The notes: generated by a model from the sequence alone, not told the origin. 64,000 nucleotides of DNA from Shewanella halotolerans (GCF_019457535.1 NZ_CP080417.1:2852001-2916000); one strand, 5' to 3'; numbered from the stretch's first letter, positions 1-9,017 are shown. Translations and numbers: made by a program.

Positions 1-539
1 TGCCACTGCTGCCAGTCTGAGCCCGACTTAGAGACGCCATAGGCGATGATCTTACCGTCGCCGCTGACAGAGACGCCGCTCAGAGCAACTGTGCCGTCGG
101 TTGAGAAGCTGTTAGGGTCGAGAGCGACCTTCTCTTCACCGGCCTTATTCTTCACATACAGGACAGATTGCGCCTGCAGACCGTCGTTGCGGTAATAGAA
201 GGTGTTGTCACCACGCTCGGTTGGGGCAGTGACCTTCTCGAAGTTCCACAACTCGGTGATGCGATCGACAATTGCCTGCTTGTTTTCCAGCTGCGCCAGA
301 AAATCGTGCCCCGCTTCTTGTTGCTGCTTCACCCAGGTATGGGTCGCCTCACTCTCTTCCTCAAGATAACGGTAAGGGTCGGCAACCTGTACGCCGTGAA
401 TTGTTTCGACCACGCCCTGGGGTTGAACAGTTGCCTGCGCCGCTGCTGTTTCACTGGCATGGTACTGGCAACCCATGAGTGTTAAACCTAATCCGGCAAG
501 CAAAAGGGTTTGCTTGGATAAAATCGTCTTAAGAGCCAT
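1..539 (-). CDS. Prolyl oligopeptidase family (S9A) lipoprotein, N-terminal part
   Basis: The reverse strand is open from an ATG at 539 to the window edge, giving the first 179 residues. The N-terminus is a lipoprotein signal with a lipobox ending LMGC near residue 33, so the mature enzyme is probably attached to a membrane on the periplasmic side. After it comes the family opening of prolyl oligopeptidases (GVQVADPYRYLEEE, then a tryptophan-containing helix) and the start of the beta-propeller (YYRNDGLQAQSVLYV). The catalytic Ser-Asp-His domain lies outside the window. Family members cleave proline-containing peptides. The family call is firm; substrate and exact location are inference. Confidence 0.85.
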   Translation of the reverse strand, partial: MALKTILSKQTLLLAGLGLTLMGCQYHASETAAAQATVQPQGVVETIHGVQVADPYRYLEEESEATHTWVKQQQEAGHDFLAQLENKQAIVDRITELWNFEKVTAPTERGDNTFYYRNDGLQAQSVLYVKNKAGEEKVALDPNSFSTDGTVALSGVSVSGDGKIIAYGVSKSGSDWQQW

Positions 540-833
540 CTGTAGCCGTCCTGGATATCTCGTTATTATTAATGGTAAACCTGTGAGCTAGCGCCCAATA
601 ACCTCGTACTATACAAGTAAAAAAAAACCGTGCAATGGCTACAAATAAACGAATCCGGCATTTGCGAAATTGACTTGTTAATAAAAAAACAACATGGATG
701 AATTATATAAATCGTGAAATTATGCAGCAATTTTGCGTAATCAAGCGCAAATACCCAAAATGTGTGAATTCGGCCCTTTAAACACCCCCTTTTGACATTA
801 GAAATACTAATCCAAGGTGGGAATTTTTCTAGT
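540..833. other. Gene-free, AT-rich interval between the S9 peptidase and a candidate sRNA
   Basis: This stretch separates the peptidase start from the promoter at 834-862. A 91-codon minus-strand frame at 569-844 has no recognisable protein character and overlaps the promoter, so I do not call it a gene. The DNA is markedly AT-rich and probably carries the peptidase promoter, but I could not pick one convincing pair of hexamers. Confidence 0.5.
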
Positions 834-862
834 TTGTAGGACAAATGGTCTGACCCTATAAT
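834..862 (+). promoter_or_regulatory. Sigma-70-type promoter of the candidate sRNA
   Basis: A perfect -10 hexamer TATAAT (857-862) is preceded at exactly 17 bp by TTGTAG (834-839), a fair -35 element. Initiation would fall near 869. No protein-coding frame follows; the next plus-strand signal is the terminator at 1006-1035. Confidence 0.6.
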
Positions 863-868
863 TCACCT

Positions 869-1035
869 CGTTTTCCGGAAGTGTCTACCCTCTGGTAGAT
901 GGGAAACAAGAACTCCGAGTTCCCGTGCCAGTCACGTGAATTCATCCCTGGTTCTTATGCTTGACTTCCTTCCTTCAATTTGTTGATTGCAATGATTTAT
1001 TTGCGGCCCACTTAAGATTAAGTGGGCTTTTTTTT
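869..1035 (+). ncRNA. Candidate small RNA of about 167 nt
   Basis: The interval is bounded by a TTGTAG-17-TATAAT promoter and a strong terminator: GCCCACTTAA pairing with TTAAGTGGGC, then eight T. Inside are short stem-loops at 884-899 (TCTACC/GGTAGA), about 901-924 (GGGAA/TTCCC, with an alternative GAACT/AGTTC), and 924-936 (CGTG/CACG). An unstructured pyrimidine-rich stretch at 961-1000 could be a pairing region. No frame with a ribosome site was found. I could not match it to Spot 42, GcvB, RyhB, 6S or Qrr RNAs. A short ACTTCCTT segment recalls FnrS but is too little to name it. Confidence 0.5.
1006..1035 (+). terminator. Rho-independent terminator of the candidate sRNA
   Basis: A ten-base complementary pair (1006-1015 with 1018-1027) is followed by eight T residues (1028-1035). 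The T run is on the plus strand, and the only plausible upstream plus-strand unit is the candidate sRNA. Confidence 0.85.
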
Positions 1036-1088
1036 GCCTATTTATTACCTCTCTCCCGCAACCGCTCACTTTTTATCCCGGGCCAGAA

Positions 1089-1117
1089 ACAAAAAACCGG
1101 CCATGTTAGCCGGTTTC
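1089..1117 (-). terminator. Terminator of motY
   Basis: AACCGGC (1095-1101) pairs with GCCGGTT (1109-1115). On the minus strand the stem is followed by a run of T, about 30 bp past the motY stop. Confidence 0.8.
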
Positions 1118-1147
1118 CATAAGTATTATTAACACACTAAATCTTCT

Positions 1148-2032
1148 CTAATCCAGCGGCTTGCTAAGGCGGATCACTACGCGTCTGTTACGAGCCCGCT
1201 CATCTATGGTGTCATTGGACGCCACATGGCGACGCTCGCCGTGACCTAAGGTATGGATACGATCATTGGGGATACCCGCCGACAGGAAGAGCTGTTTGAC
1301 CGAATTGGCGCGCTTCTCAGACACCTTCTTGTTTACCGAGCGGCCACCGAAGCTGTCGGTATAGGCATCGATCAACACCAGCTCGACTTCGGGATCATAA
1401 GAGAGATACTCCTGCACCTTGGCGATCTGCGCCTTGGAGTAACGGGTCAGCTCAGAGCCACCAAACTCATAGGTCAGCACGGTAAAGGCGATATCATCGA
1501 AACTATAGGGCAAGAGATTAGCCAGACAGGATTTAAACTCGGCGTAGCGACGACCGAAGTTCGCCGCCGACAGCCCCACGGCAACCTTGCTGGAGCGGTT
1601 ATACCAATCGGCATAATAGAAGGTCGGCTGCATGCCGCGTTCTAGCTCATTGAGCATGGACCAGGCCGCCTTCTTAGGCACCTCGCCACTGAAATATTTC
1701 TGATAGGTCAGATCGGTTATGGGACGGGATACCACACCAGGGCGCCAGGCGGGCGCCATACTCATCAGCTTGGCGCTGGTCACCTCGTCGGGCTTCACCC
1801 ACATATCCAGGCTAAAGTTCAAATCATGGTCTTTACCGGCGCGGCTGGTAAACACCGCCTTACCGTAAGATGGGATCTCATGCTCCAGGCGACAAACAAT
1901 GGGGGTATTGTCACTCAGACGCCAGGATGACTGTTCCAGGGAGGCAACATAGTGACGCAACTCGGCCTGCGCCGTCGTCGCCAGACTCAAGCCAATCCCG
2001 AATGTCATCGCACATAGCACCCTAACCCACAT
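1148..2032 (-). CDS. motY: Sodium-type polar flagellar motor protein MotY
   Basis: The 294-residue protein has a cleavable signal peptide (about 1-23, ending TAQA), a MotY-specific N-terminal region (ELRHYVASLEQSSW at the mature N-terminus), and a C-terminal OmpA-like peptidoglycan-binding domain (about 170-290) with the TD..G....N...S..RA pattern. The length fits Vibrio MotY (about 293). In Vibrio, MotY forms the T-ring with MotX around the basal body and positions the PomAB stator units. No other flagellar gene is nearby, which is usual for motY. It has its own terminator and appears monocistronic. Confidence 0.93.
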   Translation of the reverse strand: MWVRVLCAMTFGIGLSLATTAQAELRHYVASLEQSSWRLSDNTPIVCRLEHEIPSYGKAVFTSRAGKDHDLNFSLDMWVKPDEVTSAKLMSMAPAWRPGVVSRPITDLTYQKYFSGEVPKKAAWSMLNELERGMQPTFYYADWYNRSSKVAVGLSAANFGRRYAEFKSCLANLLPYSFDDIAFTVLTYEFGGSELTRYSKAQIAKVQEYLSYDPEVELVLIDAYTDSFGGRSVNKKVSEKRANSVKQLFLSAGIPNDRIHTLGHGERRHVASNDTIDERARNRRVVIRLSKPLD

Positions 2033-2176
2033 AGACAGTCACTCTTGTTAATTACGTTACTTATCCCTATCGGCCTAATTTAGCATTCCTTTAGCCCATA
2101 TATTGAGCAATCAAACATGACAAGCTCCCATCGGATACTTCATAATAGCCCCCCACTCTTCACTTTGGATATTTTA

Positions 2177-2890
2177 ATGAGCGATATTTGCGACGCACAC
2201 AAACTTAAGCATAGATTTCGTGGCTACTTTCCCGTCGTCATAGATGTTGAAACCGCGGGTTTTAATGCTCAAACCGATGCGTTGCTGGAGATCGCCGTCA
2301 CCCTGCTGAAGATGGATGATAATGGCGACTTGATGCTGGACAAGACACTACATTATCATATCGAGCCCTTCGAAGGCGCCAACCTAGAGCCAGAAGCCCT
2401 GGCCTTCAATGGCATAGACCCAAGCAATCCACTGCGCGGCGCCGTCAGCGAGAAGGAAGCCTTCTTAGAGATCTTTAAAGAGGTCAAGAAGCACCAGAAG
2501 GCATCAAATTGTCACCGCAGCATCATAGTGGCCCACAACGCCGCCTTCGACCACGGCTTCGTCACCCAGGCGATTGAGCGCAACGCCCTCAAGCGCACGC
2601 CATTTCACCCCTTTGCTACCTTCGACACCGCCGCCCTCTCGGGGCTGGCGCTGGGTCATACGGTTTTGGCCAAGGCCTGTGAGATTGCCGGTATCCCCTT
2701 CGACAACAAAGAGGCTCACTCCGCCCTGTATGATACCGAGCGCACCGCCGAGCTGTTTTGTCATATCGTCAACAAGTGGAAGGCCTTAGGCGGCTGGCCG
2801 GTGGCCACGCCTAGCGAAGAAACAGGTAGCGATGAAGCAGCCGGCGAGTCGGCTAGCGGGCAAGACACGGATACAAGTGCTAACGGCTAA
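2177..2890 (+). CDS. rnt: Ribonuclease T
   Basis: This DEDDh 3'-5' exoribonuclease trims the CCA end of tRNA and matures other stable RNA 3' ends. Exo I is VVIDVET with D23 and E25; Exo II contains AHNAAFDH; Exo III is HSALYDTERTA with the catalytic His and Asp. I start at the ATG at 2177 rather than an in-frame ATG at 2117, because that gives MSDICDAHK-RFRGYFPVVIDVET, aligned with E. coli RNase T. The 237-residue product exceeds the E. coli enzyme (215) by a Ser/Glu/Ala-rich C-terminal tail of about 25 residues, probably disordered. It stands alone on its strand. Confidence 0.95.
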   Translation: MSDICDAHKLKHRFRGYFPVVIDVETAGFNAQTDALLEIAVTLLKMDDNGDLMLDKTLHYHIEPFEGANLEPEALAFNGIDPSNPLRGAVSEKEAFLEIFKEVKKHQKASNCHRSIIVAHNAAFDHGFVTQAIERNALKRTPFHPFATFDTAALSGLALGHTVLAKACEIAGIPFDNKEAHSALYDTERTAELFCHIVNKWKALGGWPVATPSEETGSDEAAGESASGQDTDTSANG

Positions 2891-2918
2891 CAAATAGCGA
2901 GTATCGATCTTTACTTAT

Positions 2919-2946
2919 ATGAGAGCTTGATAATGAGAGCTTGATA
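2919..2946. repeat. 14-bp tandem duplication after rnt
   Basis: ATGAGAGCTTGATA occurs twice head to tail (2919-2932, 2933-2946), 29 bp past the rnt stop. It is one of several short duplications in this window. Confidence 0.9.
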
Positions 2947-2989
2947 GCTCGTAGCGGATGCGGCGAGCTATCAATAATTAAACCGATAT

Positions 2990-4006
2990 TTACAGCCCTG
3001 TACGACTATCCAGATTCAGGGCTTTAATTAAATCAAACACCTCGTAGATCTCCTTAAACACCTGCTCTATGTCATCGACAAAATCCAGTGGCTTTAACAG
3101 ATCCAGTTTAGGTTCAAAATAGTTATGCTTGCAGGCGATCTTAATCAGCAGTCGTCCATCTTTAAAACTCGCCTCTAGTTCGCCACGGTAGAAACGAGAC
3201 AGTGAGAGCATACGCTCCATGGTCGCCGTATTTAGCAAATATCTCGCCTCGACTTGATCGTCGCTATACACCTGAAACTCTCGCTCAAAGGTTGGGTCTT
3301 CCAGCTTTACCCGTGTCAGCTTCTGTTTAAACTGCACTAAGCTGTTGCCAATAACCCCTTTATCCTGACGCACCAGGGTATTACCAGAGAATTTCTTTAA
3401 TAGCGTAAACTCAATCAAAACCCCTTCGAACAGGGTCTTGTATTGGGGTTTATTGTCTTTAGTCCCTTTATACTCGAGTAGCGTCAGCTCTCTCATCAGG
3501 AAAGGCACATTGTGGTATTTGCCCTTAACCGAATCGTCAAAGTAGCCCTTGTCATATTTTGGAAAGAGACCATAGTCCTTATAAGCATCCAGGTCGGGTA
3601 AGTTCGACGGATTCAACTCAAAGCTCTTGCCAAAATAGCCGAGCAGCAGTGGATAGATCTCATCGACTATTTTAGTGCGCAATTGATTTATCTCGCTACT
3701 CGCCCAGATGTTAACGCTTGCCACCGCGACGATAGATAAAAAGGCGCCGGCAAAGCCGATATAAAATACGCCATCTTCAAAATCGAGCACTAGTGCGCCA
3801 TAAAAACTCAGGGCAAAAAATGCCAAAAAGACAGGTAATCCTATCAGGGTGACGGGAGCGCTTATTTTTCTGCGGGCCAGATACTTAGCGGCCGCCGCCT
3901 GACGAGCCGACTCATAACGCCGACACCTAGGGGCTATCTGTTTCGCGTAATATTGACTAAAGGCCTGCTTGTCCTCGGCCGGAATCGCAAACTCCATTGG
4001 ATTCAT
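2990..4006 (-). CDS. DUF3137 domain membrane protein
   Basis: The protein has 338 residues from the ATG at 4006. That start follows an AAGGA site by seven bases and is better than the upstream TTG at 4039. A charged N-terminal segment is followed by two membrane helices (about residues 49-73 and 78-98) and a large C-terminal region, probably cytoplasmic, with repeated FDS/LLEY/F.G.L strands typical of DUF3137. The family has no established function. Neighbours are unrelated and point in other directions, so context gives no clue. Confidence 0.75.
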   Translation of the reverse strand: MNPMEFAIPAEDKQAFSQYYAKQIAPRCRRYESARQAAAAKYLARRKISAPVTLIGLPVFLAFFALSFYGALVLDFEDGVFYIGFAGAFLSIVAVASVNIWASSEINQLRTKIVDEIYPLLLGYFGKSFELNPSNLPDLDAYKDYGLFPKYDKGYFDDSVKGKYHNVPFLMRELTLLEYKGTKDNKPQYKTLFEGVLIEFTLLKKFSGNTLVRQDKGVIGNSLVQFKQKLTRVKLEDPTFEREFQVYSDDQVEARYLLNTATMERMLSLSRFYRGELEASFKDGRLLIKIACKHNYFEPKLDLLKPLDFVDDIEQVFKEIYEVFDLIKALNLDSRTGL

Positions 4007-4188
4007 ACATCTATCCTTGCTAATGTCCTTGAGCGACAATTAGCGGATATCTTGCGGCGCACGTCAAGAGATGATGATTCGATCGATTGAAAAACAATCG
4101 TTTAGCTTACTCGGTTTGAATTACTTGGATGTAAACGGCTTCGATTTAAAATACTTTGATATAACTCGCTTCGAAATCGGGCGAAAGG

Positions 4189-4935
4189 CTATTTACTCAA
4201 TCGGCTGGCCACTGACTGCCCCGAGGTATATTTAGCCAGAAGCGCATCTATGACGCCCTGGGATCTTAGCTGGATGATCGCATCGTTAATCTGTCCAAGT
4301 AAGGCCTGATGCTCCTTGCGCAGGCGGATCACCAACACGCCATCGGAATGCACGGCCGCCAGGGCGATGGGCACCTCCAGCTCCTTGGCCCAATATAGCG
4401 CGGTAAGCTCACCTGCGATGGCCGCCTGAATTCGCCCCTTCTGCAAGGCGATGATCAGCTCACGTTCGGACTTGAAATCGATACGCGTATATTCACTGTC
4501 ATCATGGTAGAGGTAGCCACGCACCGTGCCTATCTCCTGACCGCGGATCTTCTTGATATCCATCCACTGCTCCTGATTGTCGGCCAGAACTACCACATGC
4601 TCCTTTATGGCAAAAATCGGCTGCGACTGCACGAAGGCATCGCCAAGATCCCCTCCCTCGAACCAGCTGGGGCTGACCACATCGAAATCCAATCCGCCGG
4701 TTGCCAATGCCTGATTGGTCCGCTTAGGGGGATAATGTTTTGCATCTAATCTCACAGGGGTTAAGGCGAAGATCTGCGGCACCAACTCGGCCAGGATCCC
4801 TGGGTCTTTTGTGGTCTCGGGAATAAAGTAAGGATACCAACTGCTAGAGCCGTTGACGTCATAGGAGAGTACAGTCTCGGCGCGAAGCGGCGCCGCTAAC
4901 ATCAGGCAACAGAGAAAGGCTAGAGAGATTCGCAT
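4189..4935 (-). CDS. Periplasmic solute-binding protein family 3 (orphan)
   Basis: From the ATG at 4935 the protein starts MRISLAFLCCLMLAAPLRAE, a typical Sec signal; upstream codons to 5001 would put a charged segment in front of it and are rejected. The mature part (about 228 residues) has the two-lobed SBP_bac_3 pattern, with a conserved GTVRGYLYHD hinge region and a C-terminal LRSQGVIDALLAKY helix. Members bind amino acids or serve as sensors. No ABC permease or ATPase is adjacent, so the partner is unknown; this orphan type is frequent in Shewanella and Vibrio. Confidence 0.75.
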   Translation of the reverse strand: MRISLAFLCCLMLAAPLRAETVLSYDVNGSSSWYPYFIPETTKDPGILAELVPQIFALTPVRLDAKHYPPKRTNQALATGGLDFDVVSPSWFEGGDLGDAFVQSQPIFAIKEHVVVLADNQEQWMDIKKIRGQEIGTVRGYLYHDDSEYTRIDFKSERELIIALQKGRIQAAIAGELTALYWAKELEVPIALAAVHSDGVLVIRLRKEHQALLGQINDAIIQLRSQGVIDALLAKYTSGQSVASRLSK

Positions 4936-5216
4936 CGAGTTATACCGCACGTCTAATACCCTATGTTTGGTAGCTGACTTCTTGCTCCCTGGATAAGCCA
5001 CTTGGGCGATAATTCACAGGGAGTTGCTCTAGGTATATCAGTGGTAAACAAAATGATCAATTCATTAACATTTTTCCTATAAAACTATCCGGATTAATTG
5101 GCCTAGATCAAATAGCCAAGAGTAAAAGTGCCAAAACCCGCCGCTCGCCTCACTCCGATGAGAAGGAAAGATGATATAGTCGGCCCAGCTTTTTAACCTA
5201 GGTTACGACAATTTCC

Positions 5217-5798
5217 ATGAGCGAATCCCCCATGAGCCAATCCCATTTTGACGGCAAGTATGAAGTCGAGCATAAATACAGGCTTCAAGATCGAGACGCC
5301 TTCTTAAGCAGGCTAGAAAGCCTTCCTCACGAGACTATGCTAAAGGACAATGTCGAATTTGATCGCTACTACGACACCCCTTCGGGGCAGTTGGCTCAGC
5401 AGAGTAAACACTTGTGTATCAGGGAGATGCGCCCTTCAAACATCAAGCTGTGGATAGTTAAAGGTCCGGGCGATAAGCAGTGTCAGGCGACGCGCATCGA
5501 CAATATCGACAGCGCCGCCGATATGCTACAAACCTTAGGCTATGAGGTGGTGCTGCAGCTTACCAAGACACGCAGCATCTACTTTATCGACCAGTACCAT
5601 GTGACGGTCGACAATCTCGAAGGCCTGGGGGATTTTGCCGAGCTGGCGATCATGACGGACGATGAGACCCTGCTGGCATATCACGAACAAGGCCTGCTCG
5701 AGCTTGCCCAGCAGCTTGGTCTTACGCAGGATGACAGGGAAACCCGCTCCTATCGCGAGCTGATGCAGACACGCCAATCTGTACCCTCGCCCGCTTAG
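5217..5798 (+). CDS. cyaB: Class IV adenylate cyclase (CYTH fold)
   Basis: The 193-residue CYTH (triphosphate tunnel) protein carries the signature ExExK at E16-E18-K20. It resembles Aeromonas hydrophila adenylate cyclase 2 strongly: REM.PS.I.LWIVKGPG, RSIYF, VDNLEGLGDFAE and RSYREL are all present. That enzyme converts ATP to cAMP and pyrophosphate, with optimum activity at high temperature and pH. A second in-frame ATG at 5232 is an alternative start. CYTH relatives include thiamine triphosphatases, but the LWIVKGPG and GLGDFAE blocks favour the cyclase. Its in vivo role beside a class I cyclase is unclear. Confidence 0.85.
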   Translation: MSESPMSQSHFDGKYEVEHKYRLQDRDAFLSRLESLPHETMLKDNVEFDRYYDTPSGQLAQQSKHLCIREMRPSNIKLWIVKGPGDKQCQATRIDNIDSAADMLQTLGYEVVLQLTKTRSIYFIDQYHVTVDNLEGLGDFAELAIMTDDETLLAYHEQGLLELAQQLGLTQDDRETRSYRELMQTRQSVPSPA

Positions 5799-5850
5799 AG
5801 GCAGACAGCAAGTGAGCCCTCATGACATGAGGCTCATGAAAACCAGCCAT

Positions 5851-5879
5851 AAAAAAAAGCTGCCCTAGGGCAGCTTTTT
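5851..5879. terminator. Bidirectional terminator between cyaB and the peroxiredoxin gene
   Basis: AAAGCTGCCC pairs with GGGCAGCTTT. It is flanked by A residues on the left and T residues on the right, so it can stop transcription from both convergent genes. Confidence 0.85.
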
Positions 5880-5921
5880 GCTAACATTTTTACTAACGCT
5901 TTTACTAACGATATTAATCGC

Positions 5922-6527
5922 TTATAGTGAGTCAGCGTTGTCAGTCAGGTAAGAAGCAACGCCTTCTGGGCTTGCGTCCATACCCTTGTCACCTTTTTCC
6001 CAACCTGCTGGGCAAACGTCACCGTGCTCTTCGTGGAACTGAAGTGCGTCGATCATACGTAGCATCTCGTCAACGTTACGGCCTAGTGGCAGATCGTTAA
6101 CAACTTGGTGACGAACCTGACCTTCTTTGTCGATCAGGAAAGAACCACGGAAAGCCACACCGGCTTCTGGATGCTCAACATCGTAGGCTTTACAGATATC
6201 GTGCTTCACGTCAGCCACTAGCGTGTATTGCACCTGGCCGATACCGCCCTTGTCTACTGGGGTGTTACGCCATGCGTTGTGAGTGAACTGAGAATCGATA
6301 GAAACACCGATAACTTCTACGCCACGCTTCTTGAACTCTTCCATGCGGTGGTCGAAAGCAATCAACTCAGATGGGCATACGAATGTGAAATCAAGTGGGT
6401 AGAAGAATACTACAGCTGGCTTTCCTTTAATCGCTTCGCTTAGGGTAAAGCTATCAACGATTTCGCCATTACCTAGCACTGCTGCAGCTGTAAAATCAGG
6501 AGCCGGACGGCCTACTAATACGCTCAT
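5922..6527 (-). CDS. Typical 2-Cys peroxiredoxin (AhpC/TSA, Prx1 group)
   Basis: This thiol peroxidase reduces hydrogen peroxide and organic hydroperoxides in the cytoplasm, with reducing power from thioredoxin or AhpF. The peroxidatic cysteine is C51 in FTFVCPSE and the resolving cysteine is C172 in HGDVCPAGW, so it is of the two-cysteine type. The 201-residue length is normal for the Prx1 group. An ATCTCC purine-rich complement lies just before the ATG. No reductase gene is adjacent. Confidence 0.92.
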   Translation of the reverse strand: MSVLVGRPAPDFTAAAVLGNGEIVDSFTLSEAIKGKPAVVFFYPLDFTFVCPSELIAFDHRMEEFKKRGVEVIGVSIDSQFTHNAWRNTPVDKGGIGQVQYTLVADVKHDICKAYDVEHPEAGVAFRGSFLIDKEGQVRHQVVNDLPLGRNVDEMLRMIDALQFHEEHGDVCPAGWEKGDKGMDASPEGVASYLTDNADSL

Positions 6528-6840
6528 TTTTTATCTCCATCTATGGATTGAAAAAGCTTTTAATTCTGAACTCAAAAGCATTATAGGCAGTCACCAGCGG
6601 GACACAAGTAATTTGGGATCATTGTCACTTTTTTTAATAAATATTCATCGAGTTGCCCAAGTTATCACCGTCTTCTTTCCGGCCGGTTAGGCTTATTTAC
6701 ACTTACGCAGTAAACTTGAATACAGTTCGGTTACATCTCTTGCTAAATTCTTAGATAAAACGCCATGGCGCTGGACAACACGGGCTATTGCTGGCAAAAA
6801 TAGCTTCCCATTACAGATTAAAAAATCAGATTGAATCAAT
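6528..6840. other. Divergent intergenic region, 313 bp
   Basis: The region lies between the divergently transcribed peroxiredoxin and permease genes and must hold both promoters. It is AT-rich. I found no convincing operator palindrome, RNA element or short gene in it. Confidence 0.5.
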
Positions 6841-8160
6841 ATGAATGCAGTTGTTATTGCCGTTTGCTTGATGTTGGGCCTTAGCCTTGCCCGGGTAAAC
6901 GTCGTTATCGCACTCACAGTGAGTGCATTGGTCGCCGGACTCGTCGGCGGCATGAACCTAGACCAGACGGTCGATGCCTTTAATACCGGCCTTGGCGGCG
7001 GCGCACAGATCGCCCTGAGTTATGCCCTGTTGGGCGCCTTTGCCGTGGCCCTGTCGCACTCGGGACTCACCACGCTTATCTCCCGCAAGGTGATCGCCCG
7101 GTTAGGACAGGAAGAAAGCCCTGGTAACATCAACAAGGTGCGCTGGTTCCTCTTGCTGGCTATCCTGGCCATGGCGGTATCGTCACAAAACATTCTGCCA
7201 ATTCATATTGCCTTTATTCCGATCTTAATTCCGCCGCTCTTGCATGTGATGTCTAAGCTCAAGCTCGACCGACGTCTGGTGGCCTGTGTGCTCACCTTCG
7301 GCCTGGTGACCACCTATATGATCCTGCCCGTGGGCTTTGGTGGTATCTTCCTCAACGACATCTTGCTCTCAAACCTCACCAGCAATAACTTAGATGCAGT
7401 GCGCGAGCAGATCCCATCGGCCATGTTAATCCCGGCCCTGGGCATGGTGGTGGGGCTATTCATCGCCGTGTTCATCAGCTATCGCAAACCAAGAGAGTAT
7501 AAGGAGGAGTTGATCCTCGCCGCCGAGCCGGAGGAGACCCTCAATCGCCGTAACATCATCATCGCCCTGGTCGCTATCGCCTCTACCCTGGCGGTGCAGC
7601 GCTATACTGGCTCGATGATCTTCGGCGCCCTCATCGGCTTTATCATCTTTAGCTTCTCAGGCGCCCTCAAGCATGTGGCCGATCAGGATATCTTTAACCA
7701 AGGCGTGCGCATGATGGCCAACATCGGCTTTATCATGATCTCGGCCGCCGGTTTCGCCGCCGTGGTCAAGGCCACAGGCGATGTGGGCACCCTGGTTGAT
7801 TCTCTCAGTCATCTTATCGGTGACAACCGCGCCTTGGCGGCCTTCCTGATGTTAGTGGTCGGACTGCTGATCACCATGGGAATCGGCTCATCGTTTTCCA
7901 CTATCCCCATCATAGCCACCGTCTATGTGCCGCTGGCCATCAGCTTCGGTTTCTCGGTACCGGCCACCATAGCGCTTGTCGGCACGGCGGCGGCGCTGGG
8001 GGATGCGGGCTCACCGGCATCGGATTCGACCCTGGGCCCAACGGCCGGTCTTAACGCAGACGGTCAGCATGATCACATTCGTGACAGCGTGATCCCAACC
8101 TTTATCCACTACAACATCCCCTTGTTGATCTCGGGTTGGATAGCGGCCATGGTGCTCTAG
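6841..8160 (+). CDS. Na+/H+ antiporter-family permease (YuiF-like)
   Basis: The 439-residue integral membrane protein has about 11-12 hydrophobic segments. The C-terminal block carries the family motif GDAGSPASDSTLGPT with a following HDHIRDSVIPTF, as in the Na+/H+ antiporter / YuiF group of the ion transporter superfamily. Family annotation as an antiporter is weak, and several relatives are suspected amino-acid (for example histidine) permeases. The start is the ATG at 6841, without a strong ribosome site. It stands alone, followed by a bidirectional terminator. Confidence 0.8.
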   Translation: MNAVVIAVCLMLGLSLARVNVVIALTVSALVAGLVGGMNLDQTVDAFNTGLGGGAQIALSYALLGAFAVALSHSGLTTLISRKVIARLGQEESPGNINKVRWFLLLAILAMAVSSQNILPIHIAFIPILIPPLLHVMSKLKLDRRLVACVLTFGLVTTYMILPVGFGGIFLNDILLSNLTSNNLDAVREQIPSAMLIPALGMVVGLFIAVFISYRKPREYKEELILAAEPEETLNRRNIIIALVAIASTLAVQRYTGSMIFGALIGFIIFSFSGALKHVADQDIFNQGVRMMANIGFIMISAAGFAAVVKATGDVGTLVDSLSHLIGDNRALAAFLMLVVGLLITMGIGSSFSTIPIIATVYVPLAISFGFSVPATIALVGTAAALGDAGSPASDSTLGPTAGLNADGQHDHIRDSVIPTFIHYNIPLLISGWIAAMVL

Positions 8161-8181
8161 CCAACACTGATAAAGATCCAT

Positions 8182-8210
8182 AAAAAAAGGAGCCTTAAGG
8201 CTCCTTTTTT
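8182..8210. terminator. Bidirectional terminator between the permease gene and upp
   Basis: AAAGGAGCCTTAAGGCTCCTTT is a near-perfect palindrome with A and T runs at either side, placed between two convergent genes. Confidence 0.87.
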
Positions 8211-8254
8211 ACTGCTCACCATTTTTCAGTGGCCTCTTACAATCTTCGCTCGTG

Positions 8255-8881
8255 TTACTTAGTCCCGAAGATCTTATCGCCAGCATCACCCAGACCAGGC
8301 AGGATGTAACCGTTCTCGTTAAGGCACTTGTCGATAGAGGCGGTGTAAAGCTCGATATCAGGATGGGCCTTCTCAAGTGCCGCGATGCCTTCTGGCGCCG
8401 CGACTAATACCAAGGCCTTGATTGAGGTGCAGCCACGCTCTTTAAGCAGATCGATAGTTGAGATCATAGAGCCGCCGGTTGCCAACATAGGATCGACCAC
8501 TAATGCGATACGCTCATGCATATTGCTGGCAAGCTTCTCAAAGTAAGGCACAGGTTCCAGCGTCTCTTCGTCGCGGTAGATACCCACAACAGAGATACGT
8601 GCACTCGGAACGTGCTCAAGTACGCCATCCATCATGCCAAGACCGGCACGCAGGATAGGCACTACGGTAACCTTCTTACCCTTGATCTGCTCAACTTCTA
8701 CTGGACCGTTCCATCCTTCGATAGTGACCTTCTCGGTTTCAAAGTCAGCGGTCGCTTCATAGGTCAACAGGCTACCCACTTCAGCTGCTAACTCACGGAA
8801 ACGCTTAGTACTAATATCTCCTTCACGCATCAAGCCAATCTTATGACGTACCAGAGGATGCTTAACTTCGACCACTTTCAT
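8255..8881 (-). CDS. upp: Uracil phosphoribosyltransferase
   Basis: This pyrimidine salvage enzyme makes UMP from uracil and PRPP in the cytoplasm. Its 208 residues equal the E. coli length. The N-terminus ([14 protein letters not shown]), the PRPP-binding loop ([10 protein letters not shown]) and the uracil-binding C-terminal [11 protein letters not shown] are all intact. It diverges from purM across about 210 bp, as upp and purMN do in enteric bacteria. No uraA permease follows it. Confidence 0.96.
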
Positions 8882-9017
8882 CGTTTTCTCCTGATCTATT
8901 CCAGTTTTTCCAGCAAATTGTACCGATTCTAGTAGATTTGTTCACAATCGAAAACATAAAGTTTTACAAACACGGTAAATCGTGACCTAAGTCCGTTTGA
9001 ATATTCAAAATCATCCC

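Noticed and set aside
569..844. 91-codon minus-strand frame between the S9 peptidase and the sRNA
   Set aside because: It has no ribosome site, no family resemblance and covers the sRNA promoter; it looks like chance in AT-rich DNA.
961..1000. Resemblance of the candidate sRNA to FnrS
   Set aside because: Only a short ACTTCCTT segment agrees and no FNR site precedes the promoter, so naming it is not justified.
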